Below, one piece after another: positions 31,811 through 40,135 of a DNA stretch of 42,892 nucleotides. Made by a program: the position numbers and the translations under genes. The DNA lies in contig CAJCIT010000057.1 in NCBI GenBank assembly GCA_903970405.1, forward strand, positions 1 through 42,892, written 5' to 3'. The notes beneath the pieces were generated by a model that made no database searches, was not told where the DNA came from, and saw nothing but the letters and a program-made list of their open reading frames with translations. Numbering within the stretch: position 1 is the first letter of the stretch; each line of letters begins with the position of its first letter. This stretch comes from Acidobacteriaceae bacterium. GTDB taxonomy: Bacteria; Acidobacteriota; Terriglobia; Bryobacterales; Bryobacteraceae.

Positions 31811-34465
31811 ATGATCGTCCGATCGGGGTTAATCGGGGCAGTCGATTTCGTCTTTTTCTTGACTCCGGGTGCAGCACGACTCGTAGCCGCCGGCGCTGCC
31901 GCTACGGGCAGGCTTAGCGATCTGCGAGGAAAGGCCGCAAGGTTCGCGCTGTTCTGTTGCGCGCTTCTGTTCATGTTCTTTTGTTCGGAGGAGAGGCTCG
32001 GCGCCCAGCCGCCTCAGCTATCGGGAACTATTGTTGACACGTCTGGCTCGGTGATTGCCGGGGCTACCGTGCAGGTTCTAAGCGCGAACGGTACTGTCCA
32101 AATTGCGACCCAGTCGGACGCGAACGGCTCCTTCATCATTTCGGGACTCCCGGCAGGTAATTATCGACTCGTGGTATCTCGTACCGATTTTGAAACCAAA
32201 GAAATCCCCGTCACCGTAGGGACCGGCGAGGCGCCGGCCCCGCTGCGCATCTCTCTGGCTGTGAGCTCCGTCAGCACCACCGTAAACGTGCAGGGCCGGG
32301 AGGATGACCTTGTCGGTATTGCCGAATCCGCAACCCAGGGAACGGTGGGCGCAAAGGAAATCGAAGATCGTCCGATCCTTCGTTCGGGAGAAGTTTTGGA
32401 GACGGTTCCTGGCCTCATCATCACTCAACACGCCGGCGGCGGCAAGGCCAACCAATATTTTCTACGCGGCTTCAATCTCGACCACGGCACAGATTTCGCC
32501 GTTTTTCTGGACGATATGCCGCTTAACCTGCCGTCGCACGCGCACGGGGAGGGGTACTCGGACATGAACACCGTCATCCCGGAGTTTGTGCAGCGGCTGA
32601 ATTTCGAGAAAGGTCCCTATTACGCCGACGTCGGCAACTTCGGCTCAGCCGGATCGGCCCATCTGGAATTCTACAAAGCTCTGCCCGAGAACTTCTTCCA
32701 GGTGGAAGGCGGCATGTATGGCTATGCGCGGGCCGTTTTCGGGGTATCGCAAAAGCTCGGTTCGGGCAATTTGCTGTTCGGCGGAGAGGCGTATTACGAT
32801 GACGGCCCATGGACGCATCCGGATGGTTATGCCAAATTCAACGGCCTGCTCACCTACAGCCACGGCGACGACGCCAATGGCTTCAGCATTACGGCCCGCG
32901 GTTACCACGGAAAATGGAACTCGAGCGATCAGATCCCCGTTACAGCGGCGCCCCTGGTCGGTTTCTTTGGCGCACTGAACCCGGCTGACGGGGGCAATTC
33001 ACAGCGATATAGTCTGCAGGCTGAATGGCACCGTGAACGCGCAAGATCGAAGACGAAGATCACACTCTACGGTTTTTATTACGACCTCGACTTATTTTCC
33101 GATTTCACGTACTACCTGGACGACCCCATCAAGGGCGATCAGTTTGAACAGCAGGACAAGCGCTTTGTGGCTGGGCTGGACGCGCGCCACACCATTCTCA
33201 GCCAATGGTTTGGCCGTAAGGTGGAAAATACGTTTGGCCTGCAGGTCCGCAACGATTGGGTCCACAACGGCCTTTACCGGACAGAAAACCGCGTGCGCAC
33301 GGACAAGAACGATAGCAACGCATGCAATGACGAACCCATCGACGCATGCAGTACGAATCCGAACCTGGTGGCTGTCCTGCCCGCGGATACGGATGTGAAT
33401 AAATTTACCGACACAATGGTCAGTTTTTATGTGGAAAATAAAATCCACTGGGCGGATAAGTTCCGCACCGTCCTTGCCCTCCGCGGCGACGACGCAAACT
33501 ATGTCGTTACCAACGTGACTCCCAGTTATGCCGCCACCGAATTACCCGGCGCTCCGGTGGTCAACTTCGCCGCCGCCAATTCCGGCACGGTCAACAAGTT
33601 CCTGCCCAGCCCCAAGGCGAGTTTGATTTTCGGCCCGTGGTCCAAGACGGAGTTCTATGTGCAGGGCGGCTTCGGTTTTCACAGCAACGACGCGCGGGGC
33701 GCAACGCAAAGGGTGGAACCCATTTCGCCGGACAATCCCTTTCCCACGGCCATCCAGAGAATCCCCGCCCTGGTCCCTACCAAGGGAGCGGAAATCGGCG
33801 TGCGCACGTCGGCCGTCTCACATCTGCAAAGCACGTTTTCGCTCTGGTATCTCCATAGCCAATCCGAGCTGCAGCAGGATGGCGACACCGGAGCCACCGT
33901 CGCTTCCTTATCGCCGAGCAACCGATATGGCATCGAATGGGCGAACTACTACACGCCGCTGGAATATTGGGCTTTTGATTTTGACATTGCGGATTCCAGA
34001 GCGTTTTTTACGGCCATCGACGCGGACGATGCTGCGCCGAACAGCCCGGGTGGCACGCGCGTACCCGAAGCGGTTGGGTTGGTGGTTTCATCGGGCATCA
34101 CCATGCACGATTACAAACGCTTTTCGGCAAGTTTGCGGCTGCGCTACTTTGGCCCACGCGATTTGACGTCCGATGGAATTTATCGGTCAAAGCAAACGGC
34201 GTTGCTCAACGCGGAGGTCAGTTATCGAATTACCAGGAAATGGAGTTTTTTCGTCGAGGCTTTGAATTTGCTGAACCGCAGGGACCACGACATTGACTAC
34301 GCCTATACCTCCCGAATAACCCCAACGGCCGATGCGGCATTCACAGACGTTTACCACCCCGTCGAACCGTTTCAGTTGCGATTCGGATTACGTTGCAGTT
34401 TCGGTCCCAACAGTAAATCGGGTCCCCTAGGGACGGATACACGTGGTACGAAGTCAGAAAACTGA
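31811..34465 (+). CDS. TonB-dependent outer-membrane receptor with carboxypeptidase-like N-domain
   Basis: An 884-residue outer-membrane transporter. A long leader with the hydrophobic signal FALFCCALLFMFFCSEE ends near GAQ. A CarboxypepD_reg beta-sandwich follows (LSGTIVDTSGSVIAGATVQV), then the plug (GEVLETVPGLIITQHAGGG, NQYFLRGFNLDHGTDFAVFL) and a 22-strand barrel. LPSHAHGEGYSDMNTVIPE is a His-containing signature of one widespread TonB receptor subgroup with unknown ligand; a metal complex is possible. The barrel closes at PFQLRFGLRCSF; the about 20 residues after it come from repeat B. AAGGAG lies 7 nt before the ATG. It forms no operon with a binding protein or ABC transporter here. Confidence 0.87.
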   Translation: MIVRSGLIGAVDFVFFLTPGAARLVAAGAAATGRLSDLRGKAARFALFCCALLFMFFCSEERLGAQPPQLSGTIVDTSGSVIAGATVQVLSANGTVQIATQSDANGSFIISGLPAGNYRLVVSRTDFETKEIPVTVGTGEAPAPLRISLAVSSVSTTVNVQGREDDLVGIAESATQGTVGAKEIEDRPILRSGEVLETVPGLIITQHAGGGKANQYFLRGFNLDHGTDFAVFLDDMPLNLPSHAHGEGYSDMNTVIPEFVQRLNFEKGPYYADVGNFGSAGSAHLEFYKALPENFFQVEGGMYGYARAVFGVSQKLGSGNLLFGGEAYYDDGPWTHPDGYAKFNGLLTYSHGDDANGFSITARGYHGKWNSSDQIPVTAAPLVGFFGALNPADGGNSQRYSLQAEWHRERARSKTKITLYGFYYDLDLFSDFTYYLDDPIKGDQFEQQDKRFVAGLDARHTILSQWFGRKVENTFGLQVRNDWVHNGLYRTENRVRTDKNDSNACNDEPIDACSTNPNLVAVLPADTDVNKFTDTMVSFYVENKIHWADKFRTVLALRGDDANYVVTNVTPSYAATELPGAPVVNFAAANSGTVNKFLPSPKASLIFGPWSKTEFYVQGGFGFHSNDARGATQRVEPISPDNPFPTAIQRIPALVPTKGAEIGVRTSAVSHLQSTFSLWYLHSQSELQQDGDTGATVASLSPSNRYGIEWANYYTPLEYWAFDFDIADSRAFFTAIDADDAAPNSPGGTRVPEAVGLVVSSGITMHDYKRFSASLRLRYFGPRDLTSDGIYRSKQTALLNAEVSYRITRKWSFFVEALNLLNRRDHDIDYAYTSRITPTADAAFTDVYHPVEPFQLRFGLRCSFGPNSKSGPLGTDTRGTKSEN

Positions 34466-34490
34466 GACTCGCGTAACTTATGGATTCCTT
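34429..34490 (+). repeat. Repeat B, copy 2 (overlaps the 3' end of the TonB receptor gene)
   Basis: Diverged copy of 31626-31687: GGGACGGA, CGTGGTACGAAGTCAGAAAA and GGATTCCTT align with one gap. It supplies the last codons (LGTDTRGTKSEN) and the stop of the receptor gene. Confidence 0.65.
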
Positions 34491-34518
34491 GGGCAATACG
34501 GAGAGAGCAACCAACCAA

Positions 34519-34543
34519 CCGGTCGCTCCTGACGTCGCGGCTC
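34519..34543. repeat. Interspersed hairpin repeat, copy e
   Basis: CCGGTCGCTCCTGACGTCGC followed by GGCTC is a slightly shorter relative of the unit at 14019-14047. GAGAGC (34503-34508) and GCTCTC (34540-34545) flank it and could pair to give a stem between the convergent TonB receptor and VWFA genes. Confidence 0.5.
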
Positions 34544-34574
34544 TCTGAAGGGCGGAGCCCGCTTGGGTCTGGCG

Positions 34575-35747
34575 TCAAAATTGTCCGCCACCCCAGTAAT
34601 AGCCGGGCCGCGTGCGAACTTCAAGTCCGGGCTTATCGACGTTGACCTTGATGGTGTGATAGCCCGGTTCACTGATGGTGTTCGGCTTATAACTCAACAC
34701 ATACTGAGTGTGAATTTCCTTGCCGATTTCATCGATGGCGCGTTCGAGTGAGCTGGTCTTCGCTGCAAAAGTGTATGTGGTGCCTCCCGTGTATCTGGTG
34801 AAGGCCTGTTCCGGAGTGAGCTTGAAGATGTCCACCAGGCTGTGAATCACCGGGGGCACGACATTGAGCCAGTTGCCAAGCTGATTATTCTGCATGATGG
34901 TGTTGTCAGTTGGGGTTTCGCGCAAGCTCGGCACGGACGAGGCGGGGGCGCCACCGTAGGCAGGGCGCGGATCCTGAGGCGTCTTCATCAACGCAGCGAA
35001 ATATTTCGCAACGTCTACCGCATAGATTTGAACGCTTTTGAATTCCAGCGCGCGGACGGTTTCCGGAAGCTTCGCCTTGCTGCCTTTGTCCCGATCCTGG
35101 CTGACAAGCAGGATGATTCGGCGATTTCCAGCCGGGCGGTTTCCCAGCATGCGCGTTGCTTGAGCCACTGAATCAATCAGGGCGGCCCCGGAAGACCCGG
35201 CCTTGAGTCTGTCCAGTGCGTCATCGATCTTGTCGGGATCTTTGGTAAAGTCCTGGAGAACCTGGACGCGATGGTCAAATGCGATGACGGCCACTTCGCC
35301 TGTCTCGCCGGTAATCAGCCCATGCAGCAACAACCCGGCCTTCTTCAGCTTCGGTAAAACCGGCTCTACGTCGGCGTTGGCTTGAATCACCAACGCGACG
35401 GAGACGGGCGCATAACTGAAATCGGCGTCAATCTTCTGCGGCTTGTCATTATCGAGCAGGGTGAAATTAGAAATCGCCAGGCCGTTGATGAAGGAGCCAG
35501 TCTTCTTATCGATAACGGTGGTGGGCGCGAGCACGTATTGCGTGGTTGCGGTGAGCTTGACAACGCCGGAATCCTGAGGCTCGGAGGGCTCGGCTGGCTT
35601 GGAGGCGGCTGCACCAGGTTGAGGCTTTGCCACTTCGCCCGGCTGAGGCTTGATCTGATCCGGAGTGGGAAGCTGGCCCGCCAAAGACAGTGAGCAGGCC
35701 ACCGCCAGAAACGATTTCGTCAGGAATGACTTCATGTTCTTATTCAC
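34575..35747 (-). CDS. Exported VWFA-related protein (second paralogue)
   Basis: About 390 residues. The GTG at 35747 has GAGAGG 8 nt upstream; the ATG at 35735 is the alternative. Signal peptide (KSFLAVACSLSLAGQ), a Pro/Lys-rich linker with two PQPG motifs, then the same layout as the protein at 17057-18028: TTVIDKKTGSFINGLAISNF (N-terminal strands), a VWA-like domain that has lost the DxSxS MIDAS (VALVIQANADVEP instead), YTGGTTYTFAAKTSSLERAI, and the ending VRTRPGYYWGGG. The lost MIDAS suggests metal-independent binding. Function unknown; it converges on the TonB receptor gene. Confidence 0.8.
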   Translation of the reverse strand: MNKNMKSFLTKSFLAVACSLSLAGQLPTPDQIKPQPGEVAKPQPGAAASKPAEPSEPQDSGVVKLTATTQYVLAPTTVIDKKTGSFINGLAISNFTLLDNDKPQKIDADFSYAPVSVALVIQANADVEPVLPKLKKAGLLLHGLITGETGEVAVIAFDHRVQVLQDFTKDPDKIDDALDRLKAGSSGAALIDSVAQATRMLGNRPAGNRRIILLVSQDRDKGSKAKLPETVRALEFKSVQIYAVDVAKYFAALMKTPQDPRPAYGGAPASSVPSLRETPTDNTIMQNNQLGNWLNVVPPVIHSLVDIFKLTPEQAFTRYTGGTTYTFAAKTSSLERAIDEIGKEIHTQYVLSYKPNTISEPGYHTIKVNVDKPGLEVRTRPGYYWGGGQF

Positions 35748-35824
35748 CAAGGCGGCCTCTCGAAATCAGATGTCTGAATGTGCGGTCTGGTTTCCCGTTC
35801 CTTATTCAGTTTCGCATTGCGGCC

Positions 35825-35851
35825 CGCCTCGCTTACGCTGGCGGTTCGGTT
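35825..35851. repeat. Interspersed hairpin repeat, copy f
   Basis: GCCTCGCTTACGCTGGCGGT followed by TCGGTTC resembles the units at 13940 and 14071. It lies in the 140-nt space between the VWFA and mog genes. Confidence 0.45.
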
Positions 35852-35887
35852 CACCGAATATCGGCCGCGTTACAATCTGCCGGGACG

Positions 35888-36373
35888 TCAGTGTTCCGTG
35901 TTGCCCTCTAACAGCTGGATGACGTGAGGAATGAGCGAAGCGATGGCGTTGAGCGAGAAGAGCGCGCCGCGGGGCGAACCGGGAAGGTTGACAATCAATG
36001 ACTTCGAACGCGTTCCGGCAACAGCGCGCGAAAGAACGGAGAGTGGCGTTTGTGCGCGGCCCTCGGATCGTAATAATTCCGCGAGGCCGGGCACTTCCTT
36101 GTGTAAGGCGCGACGCGTGGCCTCAGGCGTGACGTCTCGAGGCGCCACGCCCGTCCCGCCGGTGGTCAGGATGAGAGTGGCGCGTCCGGAATCGGCCCAG
36201 TGGGTGAGCGTGTCATAGATGAGTTCATCGTCGTCCGGGATGACGGCCGAGTCGACGACGGGCCAACCCAATTCGGCGCAACGATGGCTGAGCGCCGGTC
36301 CGGACTCGTCGCTGCGTGTTCCCGCAGCCGATGAATCGCTGATGGTCAGGATGGCGACGGTGACCGGCGTCAT
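35888..36373 (-). CDS. mog: Molybdopterin adenylyltransferase (MogA/MoaB)
   Basis: A 161-residue enzyme that adenylates molybdopterin before metal insertion. MTPVTVAILTISDSSAAGTR starts the fold; LILTTGGTGVAPRDVTPEA is the MPT-binding loop; LRSEGRAQTPLSVLSRAVAG and LIVNLPGSPRGALFSL are the usual C-terminal motifs. The ATG at 36373 has AGGAG 5 nt upstream, inside the end of moaC; a GTG two codons earlier has no room for a ribosome site. Last gene of the moeA-moaC-mog operon. MoaB is the alternative name by sequence. Confidence 0.88.
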   Translation of the reverse strand: MTPVTVAILTISDSSAAGTRSDESGPALSHRCAELGWPVVDSAVIPDDDELIYDTLTHWADSGRATLILTTGGTGVAPRDVTPEATRRALHKEVPGLAELLRSEGRAQTPLSVLSRAVAGTRSKSLIVNLPGSPRGALFSLNAIASLIPHVIQLLEGNTEH

Positions 36374-36375
36374 GC

Positions 36376-36879
36376 TCACTCCTGCCGCCGGTAGGCGCCG
36401 GACTTGCCGCCGGTCTTTTCGATGAGATGAATCTCCTGAATTTCAATGCCCTTGTCCAAGGCCTTGGTCATGTCATAGACGGTTAAGGCGGCGACGGCAG
36501 CGGCGGTCATAGCTTCCATCTCGACTCCGGTTTGGGCGGTTGTGGACGCGGTGGAGATGATTTCAATTCCGCGCTTCCGGATATGACACTGAACGTCGAT
36601 GTGCGAAAGAGGCAGTTGATGGCAGAGCGGAATGAGGTCGGCGGTGCGCTTGGCGGCAGCGATGCCGGCGATGCGGGCAATCTCAAGCGGGTTGCCCTTC
36701 TTATTGTCAGGCAGGGCGCGCACCGTGGCGGGCTTCATGGCCACAAAGGCGCGGGCGGTGGCCGAGCGCCTGGTGACCGGCTTTTCAGAGACATCGACCA
36801 TGGCAACGTCACCGGCGGCATTGAAATGGGAGAGGGCCGCTTTGGAAGGGGACGAGCCCTGGGTCTTAACCTTCTTCAT
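36376..36879 (-). CDS. moaC: Cyclic pyranopterin monophosphate synthase MoaC
   Basis: A 167-residue enzyme of the first step of molybdenum-cofactor synthesis, making cPMP from the MoaA product. LSHFNAAGDVAMVDVSEKPV, GNPLEIARIAGIAAAKRTAD, LIPLCHQLPLSHIDV, TGVEMEAMTAAAVAALTVYD and LIEKTGGKSG are all canonical, including the active-site Asp and Lys in YDMTKALDK and KTGGKSG. It begins 10 nt after the moeA stop. moaA is not in the window and must be elsewhere. Confidence 0.95.
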   Translation of the reverse strand: MKKVKTQGSSPSKAALSHFNAAGDVAMVDVSEKPVTRRSATARAFVAMKPATVRALPDNKKGNPLEIARIAGIAAAKRTADLIPLCHQLPLSHIDVQCHIRKRGIEIISTASTTAQTGVEMEAMTAAAVAALTVYDMTKALDKGIEIQEIHLIEKTGGKSGAYRRQE

Positions 36880-36889
36880 TGTGGTTCTA

Positions 36890-38104
36890 TCAAGGCTTCG
36901 GGATCACGCGAATTCGATCGCCGGCGGCCCACCCCTCACGATCATGATCAGCAATCAGGAAAGCGTTGGCGCGAGCCAGGGCGGGAACGTCACTCGATCC
37001 TTGCCAGGGAATGTGACGGAGCAAGCTGCCGTTGAGATGAGCCGGCAGAAAGCGGGTCAACCCACGTTTGTGATGGAAGGCGGTTTCGAGCCTGGCTTCC
37101 AGGATGGGCAGTTGGGGATCCGCCAAACCGCCCAAAATCTCAATGGCGGGTTGCGCGAAAAGTTGATACGTGACCATGGACGAGCCGGGGTTGCCAGGAA
37201 GGCCAAACACGGGCTTGCCGGAAGCGATGCCAAAGGCCGTGGGTTGGCCGGGCTGAATGCGGACCCTTTGAAAGATGAACTCGGCGCCAAGTTGCCTGAG
37301 CGCTGGCTTCACGAGGTCATACTTGCCGGCGGAAACACCGCCAGTCACGAGCAAAAGGTCATGGCGAAGCCCCTCAATCAAACTCTCCGTTAAGGCATCC
37401 AGGAGGTCCTTGGCGGGAGGCAGGATGGTGGGTTGACCGCCTGTGTGGGCCACTAGTGCGGCCAGGGCATAGGAATTTGAGTTTCTTATCTGGTAGGGCT
37501 CAGGCGAATCTGCAACGTCAACCAGTTCATCCCCTGTTGCCAGAATCGCGACACGGGGTCTTGCATAGACGGATACTGTGGTTTGGCCCGTCATAGCCAA
37601 AGTGGATACGTGGCTGGCATCCACCCGGACGCCCGCGGGGATCAGAGTTGTCCCGGCCTTGGCTTCGGCGCCTTGCGGATTGATCCACTGACCGGGCTCT
37701 GCCGAACGGTCCACTCGGATGTTTCCGGTGTCGGTGCGCTCAACGTGCTCGGTCATCACGATGGCATCGGCGCCCGCGGGCACCGGCGCGCCGGTCATAA
37801 TCTCGAGCGCTGTACCCTTATTGATCGATCCGGTGCTACGGGATTCCCCGGCGCGCAACTCACCAATCACTCGGAGATTTCCTGGAACATCGGCTGCTCG
37901 AATTGCGAAGCCATCCCGCAATGAGCGAGCGAGGGAAGGATAATCCCGGTCAGCGAGGACAGGCGCGGCCAAGATGCGGCCATGAGATTGTGGCAATGCA
38001 ACAGACTCGGTGAGCAGTTGTGGCGCCAACCTGAGAACGGTTTCGATGACCAGCCGGCGGGCCTCTTCAAACTCAATTGCTCCTTGCGTTTCGGGGGCTG
38101 CCAC
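36890..38104 (-). CDS. moeA: Molybdopterin molybdenumtransferase MoeA
   Basis: A 404-residue enzyme that inserts molybdate into adenylated molybdopterin. LPQSHGRILAAPVLADRDYP and SLRDGFAIRAAD are the N-terminal motifs; IMTGAPVPAGADAIVMTEHV the central one; RVAILATGDELVD, NSNSYALAALVAHTGG, LVTGGVSAGKYDLVKPAL and FGLPGNPGSSMVTY the MPT-binding domain; the C-terminal beta-barrel domain ends VIPKP. GTG start at 38104, 28 nt from the divergent YkgJ-type gene. First gene of the moeA-moaC-mog operon. Confidence 0.94.
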   Translation of the reverse strand: MAAPETQGAIEFEEARRLVIETVLRLAPQLLTESVALPQSHGRILAAPVLADRDYPSLARSLRDGFAIRAADVPGNLRVIGELRAGESRSTGSINKGTALEIMTGAPVPAGADAIVMTEHVERTDTGNIRVDRSAEPGQWINPQGAEAKAGTTLIPAGVRVDASHVSTLAMTGQTTVSVYARPRVAILATGDELVDVADSPEPYQIRNSNSYALAALVAHTGGQPTILPPAKDLLDALTESLIEGLRHDLLLVTGGVSAGKYDLVKPALRQLGAEFIFQRVRIQPGQPTAFGIASGKPVFGLPGNPGSSMVTYQLFAQPAIEILGGLADPQLPILEARLETAFHHKRGLTRFLPAHLNGSLLRHIPWQGSSDVPALARANAFLIADHDREGWAAGDRIRVIPKP

Positions 38105-38132
38105 GTCTCGGATTGTACAATTCTGCTACGAG

Positions 38133-38552
38133 ATGAGCGATACGCCGGACGGAATTCGGTTCGCCTGTCAGCCTGGTTGCACGAAGTGCTGCGACGTGCG
38201 TGGCTACGTCTATTTAACCGAAGACGATCTGGTGCGCGCTGCGCGTTTCGTGGGCCTGACGCCGCCGGAATTTGAACGTAAGTACGTGATTCGTTTCAAA
38301 CACCGGCTTCGCCTTCGGAAGCCCAAAGTCGGCCAATGCCACTTTCTGAATGCCCAGGGTTGCACTATTCATCCCGTGAAGCCGGTGCAGTGCCGCCTTT
38401 ACCCGTTCTGGCCGGAGTTAGTGGAGGATCGCAAAGAATGGGCGCGCGAAGGCAGGTTTTGCCCTGGCATCGATCAAGGACCGCTGATCCAGATTGGGAC
38501 CGCATGTGAGATTGCTGCCGAAATGAAACGCGCGTATCCACGTTTGTACTGA
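38133..38552 (+). CDS. YkgJ-family cysteine cluster protein
   Basis: A 139-residue protein of the YkgJ/CxxCxxCC family, thought to bind zinc or an iron-sulphur cluster. Cysteines occur as CQPGCTKCCDVRGYVYLTE at the N-terminus, CHFLNAQGCTIH in the middle, and QCRLYPFWPE with a later FCPG. All positions usual for the family are present. The ATG at 38133 is chosen because the upstream part of the open frame (to 38010) overlaps moeA and has no family match. The role is unknown. Confidence 0.82.
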   Translation: MSDTPDGIRFACQPGCTKCCDVRGYVYLTEDDLVRAARFVGLTPPEFERKYVIRFKHRLRLRKPKVGQCHFLNAQGCTIHPVKPVQCRLYPFWPELVEDRKEWAREGRFCPGIDQGPLIQIGTACEIAAEMKRAYPRLY

Positions 38553-38707
38553 AGTCTGAGGAGATACTCCCCGTAGCACTGTGAAGTAAGAGGGCGACAC
38601 CTACTCCCACTGAAGAGTGCTAAGTCTTCGAAAACGCGGGCGGTGCGGCGGTCTTCGAGTTTCGTATGCCTGAAGGCACGATTGCCTCTCCCTGTCTGTG
38701 AGGCCTA

Positions 38708-39073
38708 ATGGCCCTCCATGTGCTCTTTCCGTTGCGTATGTTGATTGAGCCAGGCGAACAGCTTGAAAAGTATATGGACTTGGTGGCGATGCGTCAAAAA
38801 CTCGTCGCCTCGAACATCGCCAATCTCGATACGCCCGGTTATCGCACCAAGGATATCGACTTTCAATTCGAATTCCAGAGTGCTCAGGCGGGTCTTGCGG
38901 CAGACATCATCGAGGTACCGGAATTACCTGTAAAGAACGATGGCAATGACGTCAATCTGGAGCGCGAGGCGCGTCTGCTTTCCGAAAACGATTTGCGGTT
39001 CACGTTCGCGTTGAATCTTATGAAGAACAATATCAAGGGAATTCGCTCGGCAATTACGGATACACAAGGATGA
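38708..39073 (+). CDS. flgB: Flagellar basal-body rod protein FlgB
   Basis: A 121-residue proximal rod component of the flagellar basal body. LEKYMDLVAMRQKLVASNIA then NLDTPGYRTKDIDF is the rod-family signature (ANxDTPGYK..D.F), and FALNLMKNNIKGIRSAI the C-terminal helix that packs against its N-terminal partner. First gene of the basal-body operon. The ATG at 38708 has GTGAGG nearby; an ATG 10 codons on is possible. Its TGA overlaps the flgC ATG (ATGA). The 155 nt upstream hold a GTCTTCGA direct repeat, but I find no sigma-54 or sigma-28 box. Confidence 0.9.
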   Translation: MALHVLFPLRMLIEPGEQLEKYMDLVAMRQKLVASNIANLDTPGYRTKDIDFQFEFQSAQAGLAADIIEVPELPVKNDGNDVNLEREARLLSENDLRFTFALNLMKNNIKGIRSAITDTQG

Positions 39074-39507
39074 GCCTCTTTACTTCACTTTCCGTGGCCG
39101 CCTCGGGAATGGCGGCGCAAAGGCAGCGGGCTGAGCTGCTGGTGGAAAACATGGCGAACGCTGAAACCACTCGCACGCCCGACGGCGGCCCTTACCGCCG
39201 CAAGGATGCCGTGTTCGAGACGGCGACGCAAGGTTCGGCGTTCGCTTCAGAGTTTCAGATTCAGATGGACGCACCAGGAACAGGCGTCAGAGTATCGGAA
39301 ATTACTGTCGACCAAAGCGATCCGGAGAAGCGCTATTTGCCCGGTCATCCGGATGCGGATAAAGACGGCTATGTTTCATTTCCACACATCAACCCCGCTG
39401 AGGACATGGTGGATTTGATGACCGCGAACCGTAATCACCAGGCAGATGTGGCGGCAATGTCGGCAGTGAAAGACATGATTCAGAAATCGATCAGTCTGCT
39501 GTCCTGA
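39070..39507 (+). CDS. flgC: Flagellar basal-body rod protein FlgC
   Basis: A 145-residue proximal rod protein. SLFTSLSVAASGMAAQRQRA then ELLVENMANAETTRTPDGGP is the N-terminal rod signature. The middle domain holds PYRRKDAVFE; HPDADKDGYVSFPHINPAED and MVDLMTANRNHQADVAAMSA are standard FlgC C-terminal motifs. Overlaps flgB by 4 nt, so translation is coupled. The next 175 nt before fliE are non-coding as far as I can see. Confidence 0.95.
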   Translation: MSLFTSLSVAASGMAAQRQRAELLVENMANAETTRTPDGGPYRRKDAVFETATQGSAFASEFQIQMDAPGTGVRVSEITVDQSDPEKRYLPGHPDADKDGYVSFPHINPAEDMVDLMTANRNHQADVAAMSAVKDMIQKSISLLS

Positions 39508-39682
39508 GAGTGTATGTGACGGGAAGTAGGCGCCCGGCCCGTGGGCGAACAGGCCACAAGGCAGGGCAGGTGAAGGCGACGAAGGCTGAGAATATTCGCC
39601 CCGAAGAAATACACAGACAGAGAAGAGGAGAATCCCGGCGCAGGCGCATACAAGCGCCTTGTTGCAATGGAGCAGAAACGAT

Positions 39683-40018
39683 ATGTCCGCACCCATGCTA
39701 CCCACTCAGAGTCTTCCTATTCAGGTTCCTATACAGGGGATCGATCCGCAGGCCGCCATAAAGATGCCTGTGGCGGGTCAAGCCGCGGGGTCGGCGGGCA
39801 CCCTTTTCCACAGCGTGTTTACGACAGCCGTTAATGCGGTGGACGGACTTCAATCCAAGGCGGATCAAGCCGTACAGCGCTTCTTGACGGGAGAAAACGA
39901 AGATGTCCACTCCGCTGTGCTTGCGGTGCAGCGGGCCGACCTTTCGTTCTCTCTGTTCCAGCAAGTGAGAAACCGGGTCATTTCCGCGTATCAGGAGATC
40001 ATGAAGACCCAGGTCTAG
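39683..40018 (+). CDS. fliE: Flagellar hook-basal body complex protein FliE
   Basis: A 111-residue adaptor that links the MS ring to the rod. After a Pro-rich start (MLPTQSLPIQVPIQGIDPQA), TLFHSVFTTAVNAVDGLQSK and ADQAVQRFLTGENEDVHSAV then LAVQRADLSFSLFQQVRNRV carry the canonical FliE helices. The ATG at 39683 has GGAG about 11 nt upstream; the upstream ATG at 39659 is not needed. FliF follows 117 nt on. Confidence 0.88.
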   Translation: MSAPMLPTQSLPIQVPIQGIDPQAAIKMPVAGQAAGSAGTLFHSVFTTAVNAVDGLQSKADQAVQRFLTGENEDVHSAVLAVQRADLSFSLFQQVRNRVISAYQEIMKTQV

Positions 40019-40135
40019 CGTTCACGGCCATCGAACAGCAAAGCTTACCAAGACGGCGGTGAGGGCCGCCATTCTAACGATGCTTCTTTGACCATGTTCC
40101 TTCCAGATAAATGAAATAAGGCGACGACCTTTGCG

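Noticed and set aside
36632..37393. 253-codon plus-strand frame across moaC and moeA
   Set aside because: It crosses two well-supported genes on the other strand and has no recognisable domain.
38660..38700. Sigma-54 promoter before flgB (GGCACGATTGCC)
   Set aside because: Only 2 nt separate GGCAC and TTGC, whereas the consensus needs 5.
39510..39761. 83-codon frame between flgC and fliE
   Set aside because: Arg-rich, overlaps the fliE start in another frame, no ribosome site.
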